From the NCBI GenBank assembly GCA_003415625.1, contig PYIU01000002.1:496001-560000 (forward strand): 64,000 nucleotides of DNA. Direction: 5' to 3'. Positions 44,195 through 54,657 of this stretch are shown piece by piece. The DNA is from Aquanectria penicillioides. Lineage: Eukaryota; Ascomycota; Sordariomycetes; Hypocreales; Nectriaceae. Every line of letters starts with the position of its first letter. The stretch's first letter is position 1. The position numbers were made by a program, and so were the translations under genes. The notes beneath the pieces are model-generated. The model ran no database searches, had not been told where the DNA came from, and saw only the letters and a list, made by a program, of their open reading frames with translations.

Positions 44195-44622
44195 ATGGCG
44201 TCTGCCGCGGTTGCCCGCTTCACGCTTGTGTTCTACGCACCACCATCTGCTGTTCTGGCATGCAAAAATGCTATCTTCAAGGCCGGTGCTGGGCGCTACC
44301 CCGGTCCTGGTAACTATACCGAATGCTGCTGGTCAACAACAGGAACAGGCCAGTTCCGACCAGGTGACACCGCAAACCCGAACATTGGGAAAGTCGGTGA
44401 GCTTGAAGAGATATCGGAGGTTCGTGTCGAAGCTCTCTGCGTAGGTGAAGATGTCGCCAAGAATGCCGTTGCTGCATTGAAAGTGTAGGTTTTCTTTCTT
44501 TCTGCCTCGTAATTGCCATGCATGGCCGCTACCCTACACATGAACAGCTCGCTGATGTTCTCACTAGTGCCCATCCTTTCGAGGAGCCAGCGTATCATGT
44601 AATTAGATTGGAGGACTTTTAA
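44195..44622 (+). CDS. Small NIF3-like / CutA-fold protein
   Basis: Exons 44195-44484 and 44568-44622 give 114 aa: ARFTLVFYAPPSAVLACKNA, GRYPGPGNYTECCWSTTGTGQF, GKVGELEEISEVRVEALC and, after the splice, AHPFEEPAYHVIRLEDF. This is the stand-alone form of the CutA-like domain found inserted in NIF3/YqfO proteins, whose biochemical role is uncertain. The conserved AHPxEEPAY near the C-terminus completes the fold and confirms the intron. It is probably a housekeeping gene unrelated to the neighbouring sugar genes. Confidence 0.85.
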
Positions 44623-45630
44623 GTTATCACTACGTCGATATTCTAGGGACTTCAGTTAGTCTCATCATACGAAATCTTCAAGGTGCATCCTCTCTGTAGC
44701 GTCATGTTATCAAGGTCAAGCGAGATCAGCAAATCAGCCGTTCCTCGTTCCCTACTAGTCTAATGCACGCACGCACCCACCCGCAGAAACCGGATCAAGG
44801 GATGCAACATGTCTTCCACGGATCATCAATCCTCCCAAGCTGATGTCTCCAACTGTTCTCGATGCAGTCGATCATGCCTCACCCATTCCTTATAACGATG
44901 CCAAGAAAGTTTTTTCATTATTCTCGACAGTGGATTATCATCGACTCATTCACTTTGAATACAAAGATCGCCTTGTTTCCATCGATAGAGCGAGAAAGAG
45001 CATCACTCCATAGCTTCAAGGCACCACACAGGAAACAATCACCCAACGTGACAGACATGCAATTCGCTTTACCATTCTAGTAGCCGCGCAAATCATCTAT
45101 GAAGATTGAAAGACTGGTGCCTAGATATTAGCATGGGGATCCTCGTTAGTGTCTCCCCGTGAGGTCAGCCTCTCGCCAAGCTTAGGACAAGGGAGAATAT
45201 TTTGCATCAGAACATGCATAGCCGAAATAGCCTGAATTCTCAAAAGCCGACATCGACCGGAAATGTCCCCAACAGATTATGAGCCCTCTTTGAGCTTTGA
45301 GGATTAAAATCCCAGAATCACTTGCGGGTCCTCGCATGAGGGTGTGCTCACGAGGTCCTACCCCAACTCCAAAGGGTGGTATGAGTATTGAAAATCGCCT
45401 AAATTTCCCAAATTGGAAACTTTCGCTGACCTGGCTAGCACCCTCCTTGAATCTCCAAAGCTCAGGTAATCAACGAAACGTGTAACTACAGGACTGAAGT
45501 GATTGGGGTATGACCAATTCTCGCCCCACCTCGTGCTCTCAAATGTGGTTGAATATGTATGATCAAGGTTGACTTAGTCTTCAAAATTTGACCCTTTTTG
45601 CGAGACAACACTATATACATTTATTTCGAA
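44623..45630. other. Intergenic, no gene recognised
   Basis: Short open frames only, with no recognisable product. Confidence 0.45.
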
Positions 45631-46771
45631 ATGAGCGGAATGCCTTCAGCTGAGAAAATTGGGCTTTATAGTGACTCAGAGAATAATATTTATCTTGAAA
45701 AAGCTGAGCCAAGCTTAGAAGATGTTCTGAGTACGACAGGACTTGAACCTGGAGAAGTTGAAGTCGAAATTGAAACTACCGGCATTTGTGAGAAAATTTA
45801 CACCCCGGAACTCACTCTATCGGCAAACCGCTTAGTAGCTCCAGGTCAGGTATCTATTTCGGAAAACATGGAGGGATCGGTCCTTGGCAGGTCACCGGCC
45901 CGCACATACTTGGCCATGAATCATCTGGAACTTTTGTTGCAACACATCCATTTGTGACAGCTCTGATCATCGGTGATCGTGTAGCTATAGAAGCGCACAT
46001 TATCTGCGGGACTTGCGAGCCCTGTCTCACGGACAAATGTAATGGATGCAAAAGTCTACTCTTTGGTTCTAGTCCCCCTTCACATGGGCTTCTCAGAAGA
46101 TATGTCAACCATCCAGCGGGATTTTGCCACAAGATTGGAAATCTGGCATACGACGAAGGGGCTATGCTGGAGCCCCTTGCTGAAGCTCTAACTGGAGCCA
46201 CGAGAGCTGGTGTCAAAATTGGAGATCCTGTTCTAATTTGCGGCGCGGGACGGATCAATCACGATGGAGGTTTGTTGGGCCTTTGGAGCCTATCCTATTG
46301 TCATTACGGACGTCGATAGTTCCAGACTTGAGTTTGCTGTCTCACTTTATCCTGGCGTTAGGACACTATTAGTCGACGCGAGCAAGTCGCCAGAAGATGT
46401 TTCTCTCAATGTTAAACAACTATTGGGAGATGAAGAGGTTTCTATAGCGATCGAATGCACTGAAGTTGGGTCTTCTTCTTTGTCTTGTGCAATTGAAAGC
46501 GTAAAATTTGGAGGGAAAGCATTTGTCATCGGCGTTCGGAAGAGATAAAATGGTGATTCCATTTGTGCCTTGCAGGCCGAAGGAGGTGGATTTGCAGTTT
46601 CAACCACGATATGTCAACATGTGGCCCAGGGCAATCAGGGTATTCCCTAGTAGGATTATTGATCTCTAGAACCTTGTCAGTCACGAGTTTCAGTTTGAAG
46701 ACGAGATCAAAGCGTTCCAGGCAGTGGCTAGTCCTAGTACCACGACAGTCAAGGTGCTTATCAGAAGTTAG
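45631..46771 (+). pseudogene. Dead L-arabinitol 4-dehydrogenase-like gene (zinc MDR family)
   Basis: The whole length of a sorbitol/L-arabinitol dehydrogenase can be followed across three frames. It runs from MSGMPSAEKIGLYSDSENN through SLEDVLSTTGLEPGEVEVEI and TTGIC (catalytic zinc Cys). A break follows, then [22 protein letters not shown] (zinc His/Glu), [18 protein letters not shown] with four structural-zinc Cys, and [13 protein letters not shown]. The nucleotide-binding loop GAGRIN is damaged and is followed by a shift near 46260-46270. [31 protein letters not shown] and another shift near 46530 follow, then QFQPRYVNMWPRAIRV, an in-frame TAG in IIDL-stop-NLVS, and the end KVLIRS. At least three frameshifts and one stop make it non-functional. 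It lies near the SDR, porter and reductase and was probably part of a polyol pathway. Confidence 0.85.
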
Positions 46772-47362
46772 AAAGTTGATCACGGAGCTTTAATCCGCAA
46801 ATCAACTAGTTGATCCGCATGTTCGAATGATCATACACTTCAAAAAGAGAAAAACGACAGTGATTAGGCTTCCCATTCGCCAAGCCCTGAATACAAGAGT
46901 AGTCTCCCGATATATTTGACACCCCCCGGAGATTCTATATAGCATTGTGGCAACATCACCAAATCTACAGCTTACTTGTAGCAGGCCATGAAACCCATTT
47001 TTACCCACGTTTAAACAAACCATATTCGACATCCAAACAGATTTGATGCATATATGAGTAAGGGAGCAAAGTTGAACACCGGGAGTGGTTTGCCTGGTTC
47101 TAGGTTATCCCTTGTATCAAAAGCCCGATATCTCAACAATAGTTTTGAATATTTGATTTACTACTTATATTTCTAATAGTTCATGCTCGCTTATCATTAT
47201 TGACTAATCTTCACGGCTAATGCGTCAAGTCTACGAGGAGATAGGAAAGTCAAGGCATGAGGCAAAGTTGCCCAGCCGTTCAAAGTAGCATTACCACTAA
47301 ACTAAAAATTAAACCATTATTCAAGATCCTTGAGAATCATAGGCGTAGTTTCGTAGCACATC
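46772..47362. other. Intergenic, no gene recognised
   Basis: AT-rich; nothing recognisable. Confidence 0.45.
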
Positions 47363-49078
47363 TCAGTTCTTATTCTTCTCTTGCGGGGGAGTCACACCGC
47401 CCTCAACGTCAGCCTTGTCCATGCCCAGCTGTGTAGTATCCCAACCCTGGCTCTCAAGGTACTCGCGGAAGCGTTGATCCTCAAGGGCAATTGTTTCTTG
47501 GCCGACGTGAGGAAGACCAACAAGGACAATAATGGCGGACAAAATGGCCAAACTCGAGGCGACCCAGAAGGGGTACTGAGCCGATTCGGTATCGTTACCA
47601 CCGGCAGCCTGAATATAAGGGAAAACCCAGGTACCAACAAAGGCACCAATCTTTCCACAGGCAGCGGCAATTCCGTAGTATCGACCACGGACACCAGTGG
47701 CGGATGTCTTAGAGGCCAACAGACCAATGTTGTTTCCAGGGCCGAACTCTCCAAGAGACAAGAAAATACCGTAAACGACAGCAAAGCCAGCAATATGCTG
47801 TGAAATCTTGTTGTAAACCCCAGCCATGATGAATCCCACAATAGCCTGAAGGGTAACACCAAGGGCGAGGGCGTACCGGGGGCCAATCCAATCGGAGACA
47901 AATGCGCCGATGAGGGTTCCAGGAAGATAGAACATGTTGATAACAGTGTTCCATCCGAAGATTGTTGTCAGATCGGCATCATCGCTGTAAATTCCAGCCA
48001 AGATGGAGGATGAGTAGATACCAAAGGCGTACGAGGAGAACTTTATCACGTCAGTGAAGTGCATTTAAATTACCTCCTATGATGTTCGCACTTACGTTGT
48101 ACAGGAACCAGACAAGGCTGACACAAAGGAGGCGCCACCAGTAGAATTTAAGAACCAGAAGGTACGGGGTCTTTCGTCTCATAGACTCTTGAGCAAACTC
48201 CTCGGGCTCCTTGAGTCGCAGACGCAAGACGAACAGAACCAGTGGGAAGACGACACCAATGCCAAGACTAGTTCGCCAGATGGTGCTAAAGTGGCCATTG
48301 TGGCAGGCGGCCGCAACCACGTCTAACAAAGCATGAGTAAGCTTGAACACTTCATTCCACGACTATTTTACTCACAGGGGACAAAGGCACCGATGACGAA
48401 ACCAAAGTCAATCATGGTGTTGGTGAAGAGAATGAACCAGCGGTGGCGGGTTCCCTCCTTCATCTGACCTGTAGATTCAGCACATCCAACACTGCCAGCT
48501 GGGTACTCGCCTATTGCATAATGAAGATTAGTCTAATCGAACCAGAAATAAGAATCTGTGCAATCATACCTCCAATTCCGACACCAACCAAGAATCGCCA
48601 TGCGGTTAGCATGTTGAACATGCCCACAGCCTCACCATGCCAGTAGGAGCCGGCAGCCAGGGCAGTGAAGACAATCAGAATCACGGTGGACACCATCAAT
48701 GTGTTTGTACGGGACCAGTAGTCGGCGAGGAAGCCGAAAACCAGTTGGCCCAGGACAGTACCAGCAAAGGCAATGTCGGAGACATACTTGTAGGCATTGG
48801 ACTTGGAGTAGACAGTGCCATACTGAGCTTTGAGGGTGGTGTTGACAGAACCAATAACCTGACCTTGTTAGTAATGTGCGCTCTGGCCAGGCGAACAAGG
48901 GAAGCCTCACGTTGTTGATATACCCGTCGGAGAACAGACCAGCACCGCAGGCAAAAACGGGCAGGGCAGTTTCGGCCCAGGTCCTTCGGTAGATTCGATC
49001 GCTGTTATCAACAGGCTCTTCGTTGGAGCGGGGCTGCTCGGCGGAGCTCTCTTGGCTCCCATTCTTAAAACCAAGCAT
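47363..49078 (-). CDS. MFS transporter, GIT1-like glycerophosphodiester/phosphate permease
   Basis: ATG 49078 begins MLGFKNGSQESSAEQPRS, then ALPVFACGAGLFSDGYINN. After an intron follows SVNTTLKAQYGTVY, then AFAGTVLGQLVFGFLADYWSR, and WRFLVGVGIGGEYPAGS read across an intron, which is the signature of the GIT1/Pho84 branch. The second half begins FSSYAFGIYSSSILAGIYSDD (joined to WFLYN by an intron with donor gtaagt) and contains FLSLGEFGPGNNIGLLASKTSA. The C-terminus is hydrophilic. Relatives take up glycerophosphoinositol, glycerophosphocholine or phosphate; which of these cannot be told. Four or more short introns; I did not fix each edge. It has no evident link to its neighbours. Confidence 0.88.
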
Positions 49079-52000
49079 TACGAGGGGGGAGGGCGGAACC
49101 CGTGCGCAATAGGTGGTCACGATGTAATGAATGGAGGAGAGTTGGAAAGGTCAAGTCACAGCGCCACTCTTGCGGGAGAGAGTCCGGAGGATGATCGACA
49201 ACCGCATGCAGGTTATAAGAGGGAGGTGATCACAGCGCGCAGTGTCACACGAGGGCGGGCGGCATGCCAAGATAGGCCGACAGCCCAGGGTTTGGACGAA
49301 AACATAGCGGTTTCTTCGGTGTCAGATAGGGAATAGCAAAAAGAGAGAATTCTCCGTGGCCTGTGTCCACAGGAATATCGCAGCGGGATAGATGATGGGC
49401 AGTCTGTCAATAGCGGACGGCGCTTGCGAAACCCAAACAGGGAGCAGAAGCACATGTGCAGCGCCGTTGGGCCACGACGAGCGATGCTCCGGGGCATCAG
49501 CTGTCTCATTTGCCTGTGCCGACGAACCATCTCCACCAGGATAGCAAAGTTCCTGTGTTTTGGTGCCAAGACGCCGGGGAGCGGTCGCTAACGGCCATGA
49601 TCCGCTGTGCGTCGTGGATGGATTCCATCCCCGGGCGCGGGTAACGTTGAGGCGCGTGCCGGACTTGGCCGAGTTGGTTGGATCTGCTCGACCAGGGCCA
49701 TCAGAGTTCGCTGACGTACCACCGATCGTCTGAGCTCCTTGGGCCGTCGATTTATTGCCGTCTTGGGTCGTGTCCGCCCCCACATGGCGTTCCGGGTCAG
49801 TCTGGTCGGCAGAACGATGCCGGACTGAGCTGTGGCCGCTGGACGCTTCAATCGTCTAGCAGATTGCAGTAGGCACGAGATATCGGCAACATTCAGGTGG
49901 TAGTCCAAGATTCCTCTGGAGCCTGGCGGGAGAGGCTTGACCGGGCTATTCCCATCAATGCTGGTGGCATCGGTTCTCCACCAACACCTCCGGCCCTTGT
50001 CTGCCATACCGGCCAACGCAACGGTTTCCCCGAGGTGACTTTTGCGGTAGGTGACATTGCGCCGCAGGATAGTGGACCCCGTCCGCTTTGATGGTCGGGT
50101 AACACGGCACTATCATGTGTAGGATTATGTATTGTGATTGTTTAAATCGATATTCGAGACCCCACCAACTCCAGCTGTGCCAACGTGGGAATCTCGTAAA
50201 ATTTTCGACCTTGAGCTCAGCCGAGCATGTGACATACGGACCCTGTAGTGTGCTTTTGTGTCCACCGGTTGCCATTTGGCGTGGTGCTGCTCTTCCGGCC
50301 TACATATTCCCGGAAAATGAACTGCTTCAGCCAAATTGTCTCGGTTTTGTTTCTCCTTGGGTCAACAACCCTGTTCTCGCGGGGATCAGTCCTGCTTGTA
50401 GAAGAGCATCCCGACATCGGTCTGCCCCACGGCAACAAATCGAATGTCTGTTATTCCCCTCCTCCGTTAGCAACTATGGGGCTTCACACCTGATATTCAA
50501 CGGGGCTATGGGTCTCGATATCTACGATCCTAGATCTGTCTGGCCTTGTAAAGATTGCAACTCGTGTTCAGGTGGATAATTAACGAGCTGCGCAAAAATC
50601 AGTGGTTCAATACCGAAAAGACAGTGGAATAAAAAAAAAAGGGTGAAATCAAGTTTACACCACCAGTATTTAACTCGTGAAAGGGTTTGTTAGATTGGTC
50701 CCGCGTGGTGATTGGCGAAAAATTCAAGACATAGAAAATCTCACATGCTGCGCTTTGTAGGACTAGTCTCAACAAGGCCTCTAACTGAATAGTAGAGCAA
50801 TGGACAGTGGTCTCCGAAGTATTTCTTTCATTTTGAAGAGCCATTCAAGTTTTAGGGCGTGGCACCAGCGCCTAATTTGATCATACAGAATTCAACACCC
50901 CATCACTACCTCAATCATTGGATTGAGTATCTATAGTGCTATCAAATGGTCAGCTGTCCCCCTCTCCAATCTGGTTTTCTCTGGTTGAGATCTCTTCTTC
51001 CAAGGCATGCAACGTGACAAGGGCTGCGGCGCAGGCTATCGGGGACTCCGAGAAAGTCCTAGTACCCTCGCACATTGAGATAACACCCATGACGTAGGAT
51101 TGGCCCACGACGGCTGACATGGGGTGCATATCACCAGTCACCTATTTTTCAAGTGATGCAAAATCAAAGCCGACAATATCAAACTAGATGGTCAGGCTAA
51201 CATAAGTGCGACCAAATCTCCATGTATTGGGCTTCGTCACCAAAAAACAATAGGTGATGCTTATTGCAGATCATCAACGGCACTGAGGTAACCTTGGGGT
51301 GGGATCAAGGTCCTGTAATATCGCGTGAGGCTTGGCTTCGAGCTTAAGTGGGAGAGTATACCCACCCCGTGGGGTCCTGAATATTCTCGATAATAAAATC
51401 GCCAATTTCGTAGCCATTCAGTTCAAATGGCAGCGGAAGAAGGGATGCATTACTATATTCAACCAGCTTGTTGCATTGAAGGACCTAAAGCATCAACGTC
51501 GGGTATGTACTGCTAGAGACTATATCAGGCCTTATCTTAGTAGATGAGTTAGTATTGGCGGTGGTGGGTGCTCTCGCGATCTGCTATGATATCTGACAGG
51601 GGCATTGTTGCAAGGGTAGTGCAGTGATAGAAGCGTTCAGTAGTTATGTAGGACCCGTCCCACAGCTGGTCAGGAGCTCATTTTCAAGCTACTTCGACCG
51701 CCTGTTCAATTACTGCAGATCTCAGTGCTAAAGCAGCAATATGATCGAAGCTAACATGCATTTTCCTGCATTGTGGGCGGCGAGCTAGGGTATTGGGGGA
51801 AAACAAGGACGGAGCTGAACAGAGGTATCGTCTACTCCTCAAAATCGGCCAGAAATGCCCAAACTCATCACTACTAACTAAGGACCCATGTATTGCCTTG
51901 TGATTATCAGCTCTACTATAGTATCTATTGCGACCCGATCACATGCACGGCTGTTGGTGTAGGGGTTGTGATGGCAGGTGGCCATACCAGTAGTGGAGCA

Positions 52001-53798
52001 TCCCCCGCGCCTAGTCTTGCCTAAACTCAATGCACTAGCAGCTGAATATGGTCAAGCATCAAGAGCGTTGATTGTGTCCAAGGGACCTTTCCTAGGGAGT
52101 GCATGGTCTGCTGATGAAGCCATTGTTAAAGTCAAACATGAATATTGCTGCGGACTTGAAGCACCTATAAAAGTCGTCCAGGATATCTGGCCACAATTGG
52201 CCATGAGAATTTGACGGTTGAATTGAAATACTTCCCAGTGATTGCAAATTTGCAATGAAGTCCGTGGCCGCCGAATTTGGCAAGTGAGCACGTTCTTGCG
52301 CCAAGACTATCCAATGACTTCCGAGAGATAGCGCATTGCCGAAGCGCGCTGTGATTCGCCTGGAGTCGATTGCCTAGAATTCTATCCTCAATTCCCCGAT
52401 TGGCGGGTAGAGGTAGAGCTGATACTATCGCCAAAGTCTTGACTCTATCGGGTACAAACATCGAAACCAAGTATAATTAATCATGTTAATCGGATATTTT
52501 AGATCCTAGATTAAAATTAATAAAAGGATCTTGCTTATGCTCTGCTCGTATCTTTGGCTTTGCTGACGGCTTGGGCTTTGCATTAAACTCGAACAGCTTG
52601 CACAGAAGCGCGAATACTTCTATTCAGCTCACTGAAGTATATGGTATCAAGGCGGTAGAAATCATGGACTCCATTCATAATTGCCAGAAAATTATGCTTA
52701 GATCAATCTCCTTCTCAAAATTGGTCCAATCTACACGAGAGTGCTCCCCCCTTATTCCCAACTATGAGGCCTCTGATCCCTTCAACGAGAATGTAGGCGG
52801 GTCGTCATAGAATCTTGATTAGGCATAGGATAGATTTACAGTAATGCATCTCTTACCAGCGGGCCTCTAATTTAGAGCTGTATGATGCGCCTGAGGCATA
52901 GGTCTATCCACATCGTCGAAGAGTGGCGATATGGGCAACTTGAACCTTGGTGTCCATTTCCTGAGGTTTTCGCATGTGCTCCCACTCCACTACTTCTGAT
53001 ACAAAGTCTCTCTGTGAACTTTGAGGGCGAATGGGCGAGGATAGAGATATTTATACAGGGTCGAGGCGATTTGTGGTAAAATCAACAAACATTGCGATGC
53101 ATTGGGGTACCCTAGCTTTCATTGTCAAGTGTCGTAGTTGAAGATGTATCAATGTTGCCGCCAGAAATAATGGCCTTGTCATAGTATTTTACATATTGAA
53201 GTTCTTCCACTCTCGAGCAAGATTGTGGGACAAGAAAATCCATTGTGCAAGTGTGACTGCGATACTAAGCAGTCACTGAACTGCGAGCTTCTCCATTAGA
53301 GGCCTCGAATTGATCTATCTCTAGATGCGTCCTATTCTACAGCTCTAAGAATCTCCCTTAAGAATTTCCACTTGGCTCTGTCAACAGCCCCCTCGATTGG
53401 GGGCTAGGATTTAAACACGGCCATCTTGACTAAATTTGCCGAGCCAACCATACCTCCGCGCACTTTGTTTGACTCGACTCGGAGGAGAGCCGGAATCTGC
53501 AAAATGAGAACTGATCGGAAACATCAACATACAAGAGAAGGCGTTCAAATTTAGTATGGTTAAGAATGGATGATGTTGAAATGATTGCGAGCTGTAGCCC
53601 CCCGCTGTGCATCAATGTATGAAAGGTGACGCTGCAAGATGCGTTAGCAAACTGGAAAGGCGAACCTATCTTGGTCATTGTTTCTATTCGCGTGTAGTTC
53701 GCTACCAACTTCCATTCTCGTTAGAAGGATAGACACGGCTTTATTTAGAGACAGAGCATCGGTATCTCTGCTGCTTTGGTGTCAATTGAAGCATAAAC
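49079..53798. other. Gene-poor 4.7-kb region
   Basis: The part at 49.1-50.6 kb is GC-rich and includes the promoter of the GIT1-like gene. The rest has only short open frames (for example minus strand 50950-51141 and 53430-53708, plus 51978-52214) that I cannot assign; some may be gene relics. I see no tRNA, no clear repeat and no transposon ends. Confidence 0.45.
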
Positions 53799-53857
53799 AA
53801 CCGCTTCCACCCCGCTAGCGGCATTCCACTGGATCCCCAAGCGGGGCGGAGGCGGTT
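53799..53857. repeat. GC-rich imperfect inverted repeat, 18-nt arms
   Basis: Arms AACCGCTTCCACCCCGCT (53799-53816) and AGCGGGGCGGAGGCGGTT (53840-53857) pair at 16 of 18 positions around a 23-nt centre. Both mismatches are of the C/T transition type. It lies about 300 bp before the RidA gene. Confidence 0.6.
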
Positions 53858-54153
53858 TAGCACGGGACGGCCAAGGCCATCAGCTCTTGTTTTCGCTGTA
53901 GCCTGCCAGTTTAGATCCGCCAGTCGCTAAAATTTGCCTACGGCTTCACTGCAGGCGGCAGATGCGACATTTAGAGCCATAGACGTCAGATAAGCTGCAG
54001 CCAGGAATAGTTTCCATTTCCATATTTGAAACCATTGATCGAGTATAAATCAAGTCTTGGGACAGAGATTATTGTTTCGACGGCAAATTTATCTGAAAAG
54101 CATTACTTGTTTTTATTCCATTACATATCTTACTCTCGCCCCCTTTATCCACA

Positions 54154-54657
54154 ATGGCCGCTCGCACCGCCGCACTCAGCCCCAATGCCCCGCCCCCAGT
54201 CCTTTGATGTCCCAAGCCATCATTTGCAACGGCATGGTTTACTGCTCTGGTGCTCTTGGAATTGATCCTGCTACTGGAAAGTTTGTTGAGGGAGATGCCG
54301 CCGCGCGCGCTGTAGGTGGCTCTTTCGTGCATCTAACTCGCCCTTAACTGACGCGTTCATTCATTCACATAGGCCCAGGCTCTTCGCAATCTCAACGCCG
54401 TGCTTGAGGCTGCTGGTACAAGCTTGAACAAGGCTGTGAAGATCACCATCTTCCTGTCAAGCATGGATCACTACGCCAAGGTCAACGAGGCATACGCTCA
54501 GTTCTTCACAGAGGACCCCAAGCCAGTAAGCGTTATCCTTTCTAGAATAGTTGATTTTGAGGACTAACAGTTTGTACAGGCCCGAACATGCGTTTCAGTG
54601 GCCGAGTTGCCTCTTGGCGCCGAGATGGAGATTGAAGCCATCGCTTCATTGGCTTGA
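54154..54657 (+). CDS. RidA/YjgF/UK114 family protein, N-terminal frame broken by one base
   Basis: Family members hydrolyse reactive enamine/imine intermediates released by PLP and flavin enzymes. Exons are 54154-54311, 54373-54525 and 54580-54657. Sequence is MAARTAALSPNAPPP, SQAIICNGMVYCSGALGIDPATGKF, QALRNLNAVLEAAGTSL, ITIFLSSMDHYAKVNEAY, ARTCVSVAELPLGAEMEIEAIASLA; the Arg of RTCV is the conserved active-site residue. The first 18 codons are one frame off from the rest: the C run at 54193-54197 has five bases where six would keep the frame. If real, translation could start only at the internal ATG near 54209 and lose the first beta strand. The rest is intact, so a sequence error is plausible. 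Confidence 0.82.
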
